Assembly (NCBI GenBank): GCA_965153355.1
Contig: OZ231127.1
Location: 42,594,001-42,658,000 of the forward strand
Source of the DNA: Flaccisagitta enflata
Taxonomy: Eukaryota; Chaetognatha; Sagittoidea; Aphragmophora
Direction of reading: 5' to 3'
Length of the DNA: 64,000 bases
Each line of letters starts with the position of its first letter. Position 1 is the first letter of the stretch. This document shows, piece by piece, positions 1-13,900 of the stretch. The notes below the pieces were generated by a model. It was not told the origin of the DNA. It saw only the letters and a list, made by a program, of their open reading frames with translations, and did not search any database. The position numbers were made by a program, and so were the translations under genes.

Positions 1-520
1 GGCGGCTATATCCGACAGGTATGGGGACTATGGGGAGCGGTAGTTGCGATTGTAGTGACTGGTGAGAGTGTCTGTTTGACGGTGTCACCATGGGAGCGGA
101 TTTTAGATTGTCGTCCAGCGCCATTGCACGGAAGAGAATGGAACGGATCGGAAGAAACAGGGGAGGAAAGGGTATGGTAGAGAGAGGATTTTAAGTGTGG
201 ATGTACCAGAAACTATTATTTACTGTTAGAAAACAAAAGAACAAATAGATAAATTGAGAGATAGATGGCAAGTTCATGACTACTGCAATTCTGGAGTTTA
301 AAACCTCATTTGCATATTGCAGCATTCGTATACGTATAGTTTTTTTTTCAAAAAGCAAAAATACAAAATGATACCAAATAGAATTGGCTTTCTTTGATTC
401 TGAATTTTTAAAAAGCACACGGGGAAGTTGGCAATCATTAAAGAAATAATATGTCTTGTAGGCTCTTTCTTTTATTCTGTAAGCAGGAGCATATGTTCAA
501 AAAGTTTTATATATAACACC
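1..520. other. Intergenic, nothing recognised
   Basis: AT-rich single-copy-looking DNA. Open frames are short and of biased composition. I see no coding exon, RNA gene or repeat boundary here. Confidence 0.5.
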
Positions 521-751
521 AAAAACTAGACTCGTTTACTCGGTCGCCAACTTAGCTACTAGGTAGCTAAATTTAGCTACTACAGAGGGGTGTTTAGCTA
601 TCTAAAGAGACGTTTAGCTACCAGTTACTAGTTTAGATATTTTTAATGATTTCTTTTAGATGCTCGAGCATCTATTTAGCTACTTGAGACTGATGCTTTT
701 TGCTACAAAATTACTTTTTAATGACTGATATATACTAGCTTAACAACAAAT

Positions 752-1086
752 AATGCGATGTCATAGAAAAGTTCTCTATCAGAAAGATATGGCCCAAAAT
801 CATGTTTACAGATGGTCCATGAACAGAATTTAGCCCTGGAACTCCTATGAAAGTTGAAACAACATTGCCCTTATAAAAGGAGGCCTATAAATTGGCGCCG
901 CCACCTGCCCCTTTTCCCATAGTAAAACATAAGCAAAAATCTTTCTCATTCATTTTCTATGGTATATGAGGGAGGTGGCGGCGGCAATTCTTAATGGTCT
1001 CATGACCAAATTTTTGCTGTGGTTTATCTGTAAACATGATTTTGAGTCATATCCCTCTGTTAGAGAACTTTCCTATGACTTTGCAT
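752..1086. mobile_element. Foldback (inverted-repeat) element
   Basis: Sequence from 752 (ATGCGATGTCATAGAAAAGT) pairs with the reverse complement of 1045-1086. Further inward, 795-812 (AAAATCATGTTTACAGAT) pairs with 1025-1043, and the GC-rich words at 893-912 and 973-990 also pair. The arms are imperfect and no coding frame lies between them. It has the form of a MITE or foldback element. Confidence 0.6.
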
Positions 1087-1105
1087 GATCTCTTGTTATG
1101 CTACT

Positions 1106-1517
1106 ATATACAGAAGAAACCGTTATATGAGGTGTGGATGGACCATAATTGTAGTACCCCACCTACAGCCCACATCATTGCTTATATCTTTATACTTTTG
1201 GTAGTGGTTTTTATTTTAAATGAATACAAATTTTTTCATCTAGGCAATATTTGAAATTCTATAAAGATCCTTTCAAAATCTCTAATTTTTCCTATTTTTT
1301 GAGAGTTTCAAAAAAACTTTTAGCTTAAAAATGTCAATTGTGCCGATTTTTAGAGGAGTCTCAAAAAAAGCCTGGATGAAAAAATTTGTTTTTACCTAAA
1401 GTATAAGCCACTGCCCAAAATATAGAAAAAGAAGCATTAGTGTGGGCTGTAGGGGGGGTGCTATAACTTTTGGTTCCTCCACAGTCCACACCTCTTAAAA
1501 TATTTCCTTCTGTATAT
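1106..1517. mobile_element. MITE-like element with about 70-bp terminal inverted repeats
   Basis: The left arm (about 1106-1175: TATACAGAAG..., GAGGTGTGGA, CCTACAGCCCACA) pairs with the right arm (about 1440-1517). The core is AT-rich and non-coding. It directly abuts the foldback element to its left. Confidence 0.65.
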
Positions 1518-1589
1518 TTTTTGCTAATTGCCTTTTGCTACTTACTGTAGATACTGGAGGTTCTCATTTGTCATAAGGGGGAAAATCTC

Positions 1590-1941
<352 letters not shown>

Positions 1942-2189
1942 CACATTTTCTTCGCATTGTCTTTCATGTCACTCTGTGATTTTTGTTGGATACCAAACCA
2001 GTAAAGAACAAGGCCTTGTTCTTTACTGGCAGTCATTTAATTTGGCACCATATTGTGCTAAGGTATGACGAGAGAAATTCAGCTATTTTTTCAGATACTT
2101 GGAAAAAATTTTAGATATTTTTTAGATACCTAGAGAGCTACCGGCAGCTACTTGGGCTAAGACCTTGTTGGCGACCAAGCTCGTTTAGG

Positions 2190-3800
2190 TTAATGTCATG
2201 GAAAAGGGTCCGTGGACGGAGTGAAATCCATCAATTTTAAAATGTTGAAAATTGAACAAAACCATACATCATCATGTAGCTAGCCTTATATCATGTATAT
2301 ATTGATACTTGGATTTTCTTATGTGAGCTCATTTTTCATGCAAATTAGGCCTAATTACACATTTTTTTTGCAAACGTACTAATAATAAATCTAGTTAAAT
2401 ACAATGAAGAAATCAATATGACAGTCAAATTCTTGATGAATATGTTCAAGCCATCATGTGTGATCATGTTTCTGAATTTTTCAAAAACATTTTGAGTTTT
2501 TTGAAAAAATCTCTATAAGTACCATTTCTGGCTGGGTGGGTTGTTGGAGAAAAAAATTTTTTGGCAAGCTCTGTTTCATGCCAGTGACGAGGCATCTTTA
2601 ACGGAAGCTTCATGCAAAATTTCAACCAGATCGGACAATTATTTCAAAAGTTATGCCGTTTTTTTCAATTTTTTTTCTGGTAGGTTGGTTGGACTGTCTG
2701 GACTCCTCGGCATTCTGTAAGACACACCAGAATATAGGTGAAGAACCCTCTTGATCTAGGTAACAACCATGCAAAATTTCGTTGGGCTAGCTCAAATAGT
2801 TTTTGGGATAAGCCAATTTGAATTTTAAGAAATTTTACTAAATTGAGGCACAAAAGCATTGCGCCTTTGTGTGAGAAGCGCTGTGTGGAAACAAAGAATT
2901 AACTACGAGGCTTAGTCGGCGAGCGTTACAATTCACTCCCTATTTCAGTACTGATCAACTTTGTAATTTCATTGTGACCAAACGAATTAGAGTTAAGACT
3001 TGAAATTTTAGTTGTAGGTACAGAATTTCACCATCTTTCTCATCATGTAGATGAATTTTCCATTAATCATGTTACTATGCCTTGACAGAGTATGAATCAT
3101 AGTGTGACACAAGTGTGACACCACCAACAAGGAGCACCTTTGAATTGTAACGCTCTAAGAAAATGTTGATTTCTCCAAAATGAAATGGAAAAAATCCTTG
3201 AAATTTGGATGAAATGTCGTTCAACTAGTTGTTAATGCAATGACAAAAGAAAAAATGCTTAATGTTTAAACAATCATAGGCTTACAAAAAAAACTGTCGG
3301 CTTATCTCATTTTGAGAAAATAATGACAGAAAAATGAAGGGGAAGAGTGTTATGATTTGTAGTCATTTTTTTTTCGTCCTACAGTTGAGTTATTGAGTCC
3401 AAATTTTTTGCACATATCAATGGATGGATAGAGATGGCTTACAAGCTATGGGATAACTCTGCTTGACATTTTTTGATTGCTTAAACAAGCTTTTTGCTTA
3501 TAGGGACAAAATCGGGACAGGCCAAAAAAGGCCCTTCTACTCCTGTTTTGGACCCCATAGGGGCAGTTGGAGGAGCAAAAATTGATTTGGCATGGCGCAC
3601 CATGTAGTTAGGTATGTCACCCAACCTTTGTGACCTTATTTAATGCAGCAGCAGAAGCGATGACACTTCTACAATGGTCGAGAGTCAGGGTTTCTTGGGC
3701 GGACCCCGATGCGCGGAATTAACCTTTAGCAAATCGCCGAGACGACACTGGCGATACGACCTGAAAGATGGTTGATTCAACCATTGGTTGAATATATCAT
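2190..3800. other. Intergenic, AT-rich, nothing coding
   Basis: No convincing exon. One small perfect inverted repeat is present: GAGCGTTACAATTC at 2921-2934 pairs with its complement at 3142-3155, suggesting a 235-bp non-autonomous element. The remainder shows no recognisable structure. Confidence 0.5.
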
Positions 3801-3929
3801 TGATTGATGGACTAGGTGAAAGCCCCTGCTAAGCATCATAGTAGACTCACTAGACTGCCCGCTGTTGTGCCCCAATCTAAATTAAGAGTATCAAAATCAT
3901 TTCAAATGAGGCCGAATACACAACTACCC

Positions 3930-4408
3930 CAGTCGCGCGCGGGTGGGCAGGGGCTGTACTTGAGGTCACCAGAACAGTTGGCATGGCAGGGGCAGCGAGG
4001 CCAAAGACCGCAAATGCGTTAGATGTTCAGCGGTGCCCAATGCCCCTAAGTTAATGTATATGGGTATGAGAGGGGCAGTGGTCCCAAAGGGACCGATGAG
4101 CTACGCTTAGGCGCTTGAGAAGTCTTGGAGCATTATTTGGTTTAAGGAGTAAACATGGACCACAAGCTGAGATTTGGGCCCAGAAAGGGAATGGAGAGAG
4201 GGAGAAGAAAAAAATTAAGAAAAGATATAAATAAAAGAAAAGAAAAAGAGGAGGAGAAAAGGAGGAGGAGAAAAGGATAAAAGTTCCGAGTGATAATAAG
4301 AATTGGTTCAGTCAGCGCATGTACACTGCCATGTACAGCTTCAATGCTGAAATTCAGATAGGATTGTGTTTGAGGTAGGGGACCCGACCAAAGGGGCCGC
4401 ACATAGCG
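3930..4408 (+). repeat. Partial R-family and E-family repeat
   Basis: The start (about 3930) carries the R-family subterminal block GTCGCGCGCGGGTGGGCAGG. From 4030 it carries the E-family block (CAGCGGTGCCC, CCCCTAAGTTA, GAGAGGGGCAG, GGGACCGATGAGC), also seen at 60911 and, inverted, at about 58150-58240. A degraded inverted copy of that block near 4385-4408 directly abuts the satellite array. Confidence 0.6.
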
Positions 4409-7400
4409 AGATTTGGATATACCAGAGGAAAGTTTAACCTAAAAAATACAAAATCACCCCAAATACCACCTTAATCACCGCCTAGGACCCCCCAACAACG
4501 GCCCAACCCCCAAAATCACCATCACATAGCGAGATTTGGATATACCAGAGGAAAGTTTAACCTAAAAAATACAAAATCACCCCAAATACCACCTTAATCA
4601 CCGCCTAGGACCCCCCAACAACGGCCCAACCCCCAAAATCACCATCACATAGCGAGATTTGGATATACCAGAGGAAAGTTTAACCTAAAAAATACAAAAT
4701 CACCCCAAATACCACCTTAATCACCGCCTAGGACCCCCCAACAACGGCCCAACCCCCAAAATCACCATCACATAGCGAGATTTGGATATACCAGAGGAAA
4801 GTTTAACCTAAAAAATACAAAATCACCCCAAATACCACCTTAATCACCGCCTAGGACCCCCCAACAACGGCCCAACCCCAAAATCACCATCACATAGCGA
4901 GATTTGGATATACCAGAGGAAAGTTTAACCTAAAAAATACAAAATCACCCCAAATACCACCTTAATCACCGCCTAGGACCCCCCAACAACGGCCCAACCC
5001 CCAAAATCACCATCACATAGCGAGATTTGGATATACCAGAGGAAAGTTTAACCTAAAAAATACAAAATCACCCCAAATACCACCTTAATCACCGCCTAGG
5101 ACCCCCCAACAACGGCCCAACCCCCAAAATCACCATCACATAGCGAGATTTGGATATACCAGAGGAAAGTTTAACCTAAAAAATACAAAATCACCCCAAA
5201 TACCACCTTAATCACCGCCTAGGACCCCCCAACAACGGCCCAACCCCCAAAATCACCATCACATAGCGAGATTTGGATATACCAGAGGAAAGTTTAACCT
5301 AAAAAATACAAAATCACCCCAAATACCACCTTAATCACCGCCTAGGACCCCCCAACAACGGCCCAACCCCCAAAATCACCATCACATAGCGAGATTTGGA
5401 TATACCAGAGGAAAGTTTAACCTAAAAAATACAAAATCACCCCAAATACCACCTTAATCACCGCCTAGGACCCCCCAACAACGGCCCAACCCCCAAAATC
5501 ACCATCACATAGCGAGATTTGGATATACCAGAGGAAAGTTTAACCTAAAAAATACAAAATCACCCCAAATACCACCTTAATCACCGCCTAGGACCCCCCA
5601 ACAACGGCCCAACCCCCAAAATCACCATCACATAGCGAGATTTGGATATACCAGAGGAAAGTTTAACCTAAAAAATACAAAATCACCCCAAATACCACCT
5701 TAATCACCGCCTAGGACCCCCCAACAACGGCCCAACCCCCAAAATCACCATCACATAGCGAGATTTGGATATACCAGAGGAAAGTTTAACCTAAAAAATA
5801 CAAAATCACCCCAAATACCACCTTCATCACCGCCTAGGACCCCCCAACAATGGCCCAACCCCCAAAATCACCATCACATAGCGAGATTTGGATATACCAG
5901 AGGAAGTTTAACCTAAAAACAAAATCTAAATACCACCTTAATCACATAGGACCCCAACAACGGCCCAACCCCAAAATCACCATCACATAGCGAGATTTGG
6001 ATATACCAGAGGAAAGTTTAACCTAAAAAATACAAAATCACCCCAAATACCACCTTAATCACCGCCTAGGACCCCCCAACAACGGCCCAACCCCCAAAAT
6101 CACCATCACATAGCGAGATTTGGATATACCAGAGGAAAGTTTAACCTAAAAAATACAAAATCACCCCAAATACCACCTTAATCACCGCCTAGGACCCCCC
6201 AACAACGGCCCAACCCCCAAAATCACCATCACATAGCGAGATTTGGATATACCAGAGGAAAGTTTAACCTAAAAATACAAAATCACCCCAAATACCACCT
6301 TAATCACCGCCTAGACCCCAACAACGGCCCAACCCCAAAATCACCATCACATAGCGAGATTTGGATATACCAGAGGAAAGTTTAACCTAAAAATACAAAA
6401 TCACCCCAAATACCACCTTAATCACCGCCTAGGACCCCCCAACAACGGCCCAACCCCCAAAATCACCATCACATAGCGAGATTTGGATATACCAGAGGAA
6501 AGTTTAACCTAAAAAATACAAAATCACCCCAAATACCACCTTAATCACCGCCTAGGACCCCCCAACAACGGCCCAACCCCCAAAATCACCATCACATAGC
6601 GAGATTTGGATATACCAGAGGAAAGTTTAACCTAAAAAATACAAAATCACCCCAAATACCACCTTAATCACCGCCTAGGACCCCCCAACAACGGCCCAAC
6701 CCCCAAAATCACCATCACATAGCGAGATTTGGATATACCAGAGGAAAGTTTAACCTAAAAAATACAAAATCACCCCAAATACCACCTTAATCACCGCCTA
6801 GGACCCCCCAACAACGGCCCAACCCCCAAAATCACCATCACATAGCGAGATTTGGATATACCAGAGGAAAGTTTAACCTTAAAAATACAAAATCACCCCA
6901 AAACCACCTTAATCACCGCCTAGGACCCCAACAACGGCCCAACCCCAAAATCACCATCACATAGCGAGATTTGGATATACCAGAGGAAAGTTTAACCTAA
7001 AAAATACAAAATCACCCCAAATACCACCTTAATCACCGCCTAGGACCCCCCAACAACGGCCCAACCCCAAAATCACCATCACATAGCGAGATTTGGATAT
7101 ACCAGAGGAAAGTTTAACCTAAAAAATACAAAATCACCCCAAATACCACCTTAATCACCGCCTAGGACCCCCCAACAACGGCCCAACCCCCAAAATCACC
7201 ATCACATAGCGAGATTTGGATATACCAGAGGAAAGTTTAACCTAAAAAATACAAAATCACCCCAAATACCACCTTAATCACCGCCTAGGACCCCCCAACA
7301 ACGGCCCAACCCCCAAAATCACCATCACATAGCGAGATTTGGATATACCAGAGGAAAGTTTAACCTAAAAAATACAAAATCACCCCAAATACCACCTTAA

Positions 7401-8776
7401 TCACCGCCTAGGACCCCCCAACAACGGCCCAACCCCAAAATCACCATCACATAGCGAGATTTGGATATACCAGAGGAAAGTTTAACCTAAAAAATACAAA
7501 ATCACCCCAAATACCACCTTAATCACCGCCTAGGACCCCCCAACAACGGCCCAACCCCCAAAATCACCATCACATAGCGAGATTTGGATATACCAGAGGA
7601 AAGTTTAACCTAAAAAATACAAAATCACCCCAAATACCACCTTAATCACCGCCTAGGACCCCCCAACAACGGCCCAACCCCCAAAATCACCATCACATAG
7701 CGAGATTTGGATATACCAGAGGAAAGTTTAACCTAAAAATACAAAATCACCCCAAATACCACCTTAATCACCGCCTAGGACCCCCAACGGCCCAACCCCA
7801 AAATCACCATCACATAGCGAGATTTGGATATACCAGAGGAAAGTTTAACCTAAAAATACAAAATCACCCCAAATACCACCTTAATCACCGCCTAGGACCC
7901 CCAACAACGGCCCAACCCCAAAATCACCATCACATAGCGAGATTTGGATATACCAGAGGAAAGTTTAACCTAAAAATACAAAATCACCCCAAATACCACC
8001 TTAATCACCGCCTAGGACCCCCCAACAACGGCCCAACCCCCAAAATCACCATCACATAGCGAGATTTGGATATACCAGAGGAAAGTTTAACCTAAAAAAT
8101 ACAAAATCACCCCAAATACCACCTTAATCACCGCCTAGGACCCCCCAACAACGGCCCAACCCCAAAATCACCATCACATAGCGAGATTTGGATATACCAG
8201 AGGAAAGTTTAACCTAAAATACAAAATCACCCCAAATACCACCTTAATCACCACCTAGGACCCCCCAACAACGGCCCAACCCCCAAAATCACCATCACAT
8301 AGCGAGATTTGGATATACCAGAGGAAAGTTTAACCTAAAAGATACAAAATCACCCCAAATACCACCTTAATCACCACCTAGGACCCCCCAACAACGGCCC
8401 AACCCCCAAAATCACCATCACATAGCGAGATTTGGATATACCAGAGGAAAGTTTAACCTAAAAAATACAAAATCACCCCAAATACCACCTTAATCACCGC
8501 CTAGGACCCCCCAACAACGGCCCAACCCCCAAAAGCACCATCACATAGCGAGATTTGGATATACCAGAGGAAAGTTTAACCTAAAAAATACAAAATCACC
8601 CCAAATACCACCTTAATCACCGCCTAGGACCCCCCAACAACGGCCCAACCCCCAAAATCACCATCACATAGCGAGATTTGGATATACCAGAGGAAAGTTT
8701 AACCTAAAAAATACAAAATCACCCCAAATACCACCTTAATCACCGCCTAGGACCCCCCAACAACGGCCCAACCCCC
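4401..8776. repeat. Satellite array, 123-bp unit, 36 copies
   Basis: The unit begins CACATAGCGAGATTTGG and contains CCAGAGGAAAGTTTAACC and CACCGCCTAGGACC. Occurrences of AGCGAG at 4405, 4528, 4651 and onward to 8670 give 36 units. Most are exactly 123 bp and nearly identical. About a dozen are shorter (109, 117-122 bp), mainly through loss of bases in the C6, C5 and A6 runs. Rare substitutions occur, such as TTCATCACC in the unit starting at 5757. No protein frame runs through the array. The near-identity points to recent amplification or ongoing homogenisation. Confidence 0.98.
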
Positions 8777-9123
8777 TAAACCAAAGTGACCTAGCCCCCA
8801 AAACTATTTTTTCTGCCCTGTTAGCCGGTCAACGTCCCTCCCACCTCCACAGTTCAAGTTTTTTTAAGAACTATTCTTTGAATACCATCTCATGTTTCTG
8901 CATTCAGTTTTGAGATATCTAAAAGTCTGCCGGGATCACTCCTGTTTTGTATTGGACAGCAGACTTATGAAACCAAAATACTCATAACTTTTTTCCAAAA
9001 AAATTCTTGTCTTAGCTTTCTCACAAGCGGCTCCTGTATATTCGATACCATCCACAACAATATGCAAATTTATTTCACTATATCTCTCTCTTACTCTCCC
9101 TTCCTCTTTGTCCGTTGACATTT
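8777..9123. other. Spacer, nothing recognised
   Basis: Unique-looking sequence between the satellite and the next microsatellite. No exon or RNA gene seen. Confidence 0.5.
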
Positions 9124-9693
<570 letters not shown>

Positions 9694-9813
9694 TATAGTA
9701 CATTGAATGATACCATCCACTATTTCCTAGATAGATGTACTCGATGCTAGCCAGATTTTGGGGCGCTTGGCTAAAGCTGTTGGTCTGGTGATTATTAAAA
9801 GTTTCAATTTAAA

Positions 9814-10161
9814 ATGCAACTAATGAAAATGAATATGATCAGAAAAAGAAGTGGCAAGGACCAAGCCAGTAAGGTCGTAGACGACTACCAAAAAAGGGTT
9901 GGGCAGAGAAAGAAGCGGCTTGCAGTTTTCAGAGGGCTTAGACTTTCAATGGGACCAACAAACCCCTTGGTGGAAAACTTTATATGCCAGGCGTTTCCTT
10001 TCACTGAGTACAAACTCAGATATGACATACAGGTCCGCGAAATTTTCCATTCTTTAGTGTGGGGCTCGGTTTTTTCCACTAAGAGAAATGACAGTGACCA
10101 AGTACAAGCTCACTATGTATCTTTCTTATTGTCATGTGTTTTTGTGTCAATTATCCTGTAA
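9814..10161 (+). CDS. Unrecognised 115-codon open frame
   Basis: The translation is not low-complexity. It begins with a basic stretch (RKRSGKDQASKVV, then QKRVGQRKKRL) and ends with a hydrophobic segment. I recognise no domain. It has no neighbouring exon in phase and no conserved motif, so it may be a chance frame or a decayed exon. Confidence 0.15.
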   Translation: MQLMKMNMIRKRSGKDQASKVVDDYQKRVGQRKKRLAVFRGLRLSMGPTNPLVENFICQAFPFTEYKLRYDIQVREIFHSLVWGSVFSTKRNDSDQVQAHYVSFLLSCVFVSIIL

Positions 10162-11000
10162 CGATTTATTTTACTTTTTTTTATCTTTTCTTTCATTTTC
10201 TTCTATTTTGATTTTTCGATCGTAAAAGCCTTAAAAATGACAAAAAAAAAAACAAACAAACAAAAACAATGGGGTAATTTCAGCACAGATCAAACAAACC
10301 CAGGGATGTTTATTATTGAGTCGCTATTGATTTCCCCCCCCCTGCCTTTGATTTTCTTCCCCGCGGCGCGTTGCGTCGCATTTTTATATCTATGATTTTC
10401 TTCCCCATAGAGCAATAAAACTATGTAGTTAAGGTTTAAAAAGTGTTAAATTGTGTTTTACTAATTGGGTTTTATGATTTAGTACTGTCAAAAGTTACAT
10501 TTTCCCCAAATTTTCTTTTTTTTCTCTTTTTTCCCCCTTTGGTTTCCTTCCCCATCTCCAGACCCTTTGATTCCCCCCCCCCCACCCACCAGTTACGGCT
10601 TTTTTTAAACCGCGGCCGAATGTTGTTTCAGTCAAAGTGTTAGGGCGTGTTTCTAGTGAAGATGAAAAACGCGTTCCCTCCCGTGAAACGCGATAACAGT
10701 GTGAACACATATTCAAGAATTTCAACAGTCCCACAAGGGAGTGAGTGAAGTGAGTGAGCAAGTCCGTGAACGGAGCGAGCAAATCGAAGCGAGTATAGCG
10801 AAGCGGAGCGCTGCGTAGCGAGTGAGCGGAGTGAGTGGTGCGAGCGAACGAACATAGTGAGCGACCGAGTGGCCTGTTCAAAACGCGGTTGTCTCTGACT
10901 AGAAATGTCACCTTTGTCTCACAACGATCGCATAACTTCAGAAAATAAAGTAGCGAAATGCGGGGGGACTGAGGATCGCCGCGCGTTATCTGCTTACATA
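10162..11000. other. Non-coding; contains a degenerate GAGCGAGTGA minisatellite
   Basis: At 10737-10870 the plus strand consists of degenerate 8-10-bp words of the type GAGTGAGCGGAG and GAGCGAACGAA. Open frames rich in S, R and L on the minus strand come from this repeat. The rest shows homopolymer runs only. Confidence 0.6.
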
Positions 11001-11562
11001 CAGTAGATCTCGTCTAGACTTGAGATAACGGGGGCAAGCATTGTAAATTGACAAATGAAGCTAGGGGATTGATATTTGGAACATAAACTAATAAAATGAT
11101 GCTTTATTGCTCATGATAGTTGGTTGCCATGGAAACGCATTTCCATGTATTTACGCTAAAGTATCAATATTATGAGAAATTTTTTGAGGGAACATTACTT
11201 AAAATCAAATTTTCTACAACTTTCTCACATTATGTTCTGTAAGAATATCGCTCGTTTAGCAGTTGCTAGGGGTTGTCACACATGGATACGCTCCTTAGCA
11301 GTGGCCAAACGAGCGGTATTCTTACAGAACATATCGTGGGAAAGTTATGGCAAATTTAATTTTAAGCAATGTTCCCTCAAAAAATTTCTCAAAATATTGA
11401 TATTTTAGCAAGAATACATGGAAATGTGTTTCCATAGCAACCAAGTATCATGGGGAATGAATATTCCTCTATTAGTTTATATTCCAAATATCAGCCCTCT
11501 AATTTTATTTGTTCTTCCATAGTGCTTGCCCCCGTTATCTCAAGTCTAGACGAGATCTACTG
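11001..11562. mobile_element. Foldback element with about 270-bp arms
   Basis: The left end reads CAGTAGATCTCGTCTAGACT followed by TGAGATAACGGGGGCAAGCA, and its complement closes the element at 11562. Arms match inward (TTTCCATGTATT, TTTTTTGAGGGAACATT, ATGTTCTGTAAGAATA) to a short loop near 11271-11295. There is no coding capacity. Related but divergent copies occur at 37118-37475 and 37862-38130. Confidence 0.85.
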
Positions 11563-12370
11563 TACTTATTTGAAATGTTGATTTCTCTTGAACGGTTAGA
11601 TATATCTGCATGAAATTTTAAACATGATATTTTCTTACGTCACATCGCTAACTGACAATTCTTCAGTGTAATCCTGACAGAAGAACATATCAAAAAACTT
11701 TTCATGTTTTCATGTTTTTGACAACGTGAAAAAAATGTTTCATACGATTTCGGCCGAGGTAATTACATGATCGCCGTACAACTTAGCCATGATTTGTCCA
11801 GGGCTTGGCTGGTTATTCATGCAAAATTTCAGAAAATTTCATTTTTATAGCTACGCTAATTTGAAATATTTGGGTAGGTAGGCTGGTTTGGGTGGTTGCA
11901 CTATCCGAAATTTATTCAAACTTCACTCATCAGTAGACAAGGTCATATGATGTTACCATACAAAAAAAAACAAGTCAATCGGTCAATCCGTTCATGAGAT
12001 ATGAGCTTTCAAAGTTTAGGTAAAAAAAGTCACGACGATTTCCGCCACTTACAGAAAAAAAGTGACGAACATGTTTCGTTCTCTGACTTAGCGTATTTCA
12101 CGCTTGAGCGCTCATGAAATCATGAACTAAGTTTCTTCTTTTGATCGCTACATCTAAAGTATTAGGAGTATTTGAAAAATAAAACAAACAGAGGACAGCT
12201 TAAACGCTAGGCTTTCTAATGATGTAAAATTTGATAGTAATATCTTTAAAAAAATATAGTAATTAGTATACGGCCACCTTCAAAAGTTGTATCGGAAAAT
12301 CACGATAGACAGACGAAGACGAGCAAAGGTTTAAATCAAAATTCCCTGACTTCGTCATTCTGTATTGCGT
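11563..12370. other. Intergenic, nothing recognised
   Basis: AT-rich sequence without a convincing exon or repeat boundary. Confidence 0.5.
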
Positions 12371-12371
12371 A

Positions 12372-12373
<2 letters not shown>

Positions 12374-12457
<84 letters not shown>

Positions 12458-12497
12458 GTCCTCGTCCTCACTGTCATTGTTGGTTTCGCCGTCTTCG

Positions 12498-12595
<98 letters not shown>

Positions 12596-12686
12596 GATGT
12601 TATTGTTATTGTTGTTGTTGTTTGCATTCTTGTTATTGATGTCGTTGCTGACATTGTTGTTGTTGTTGACATTGTTGATGTTGACG

Positions 12687-12742
<56 letters not shown>

Positions 12743-12848
12743 GACGTCGCTGACTTTGTTGTTGTTGTCGACGTTGCTGACATTGTTGTTGTTGTTGACA
12801 TTGTTGATGTTGACGTTATTGTTGAGGTCGTTGTTGTTGTTGTTGACG

Positions 12849-12939
<91 letters not shown>

Positions 12940-13075
12940 CGATGCTGTCCTCATCCTCGCTGTTGTCGTCGTCGTTGTCGTCATCATCCTCGCTGTTGTC
13001 GTCGTCGTTGTTGTCATAATCATCGTCGTCGTCGTCCTCGTCGTCGTCGTCGTCGTCGCCATCATCAATGTCGTT
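12374..13075. repeat. Microsatellite cluster (CT)n then (TTG/TCG)n
   Basis: (CT)n occupies 12374-12455. A degenerate trinucleotide tract (GTT with GTC, GAC and CTG variants) runs from about 12483 to 13075. It leaves several frames open, such as poly-Val, poly-Leu and poly-Thr; none looks like a protein. Confidence 0.95.
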
Positions 13076-13554
13076 TTCAGTTTTCAGTTTTCATAATGTG
13101 ATCGTTTTTTGTCATTTTCTGTTTTTTTCATCCACGAATTGAAAAAGAAGCTAAAAGAAAGTATAAGTGAGAAAAAAATGTAAAGCAGGTCTAATTCGGT
13201 AGAGGAAAGTCTTAGCAGAAATTAGAGAGCTGTTTCTCATTGAGTCAGAGGAAATTTTGGTGGGCCTGTTCTTGGTCACCGTCACATCACTATGACACAA
13301 AATTTTACCCCCAACACTAAAGAACGGAGAATTTCGTGAGGTTGCCCGGCCTATCACTGTAGGAAAACCTGTTCGCGAAAGGCAACGATTCGGTTATTTT
13401 CCTAGCGAAAGGCAAAACAAGGCGAAAATAAGCGAAACGAGACGATAATAAGGGAAAAAAATGGAGAAATTTCGTCATTTTTGGCGAAAGACCGAAAAAG
13501 TAATTGTCTTAGGCTCCCCTTAGCGATATGTGAATAAAAACGGTCTTTCGCAAA

Positions 13555-13900
13555 AAATTTGGGGTGACCGAGTCGTCACGTACGGATCTGTCGCTGCTGC
13601 TGCTACTGATGCTGATGTTGGCGCTGTTTTTATCGAAAGGGACCTTTTTTAAAGAAATATTACCGGGCTCGCTGGAGCGTACAGTGACGTCACCTCGGAT
13701 CTGCAGCGGCTGCTGATGCGGGCGCTTCCTATTAGCGAAAGGGACATTCTTGCCCCGTTTTTGATTTGGCTCGCTGCAGTGTTCGCTTGCGTCACTTCGG
13801 ATCCGCAGCGGCTGCCGATGCGCATGCTGCGTTTTAGCAAATGGACCCTTTTTGTTCCAGATTGTGTAACCAACGATCATGCGCGCCTTGTTCATTTGTT
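13555..13900. repeat. Three imperfect tandem units of about 110-130 bp
   Basis: Each unit carries a CGTCAC..CGGATC(T/C) word, then a GCGGCTGC-like word, then AGCGAAAGGGACC or a close variant. Copies are near 13575-13640, 13690-13745 and 13790-13845. They are too diverged to place unit ends exactly. Flanking DNA (13080-13550) is rich in GCGAAA words. Confidence 0.5.

Noticed and set aside
4401-8776. Regular array that might suggest CRISPR
   Set aside because: The whole 123-bp unit is conserved; there are no unique spacers between short repeats, and the setting is eukaryotic.
12355-13096. Poly-Thr, poly-Val and poly-Leu frames of about 190-240 codons
   Set aside because: They are translations of a trinucleotide microsatellite, open on both strands.
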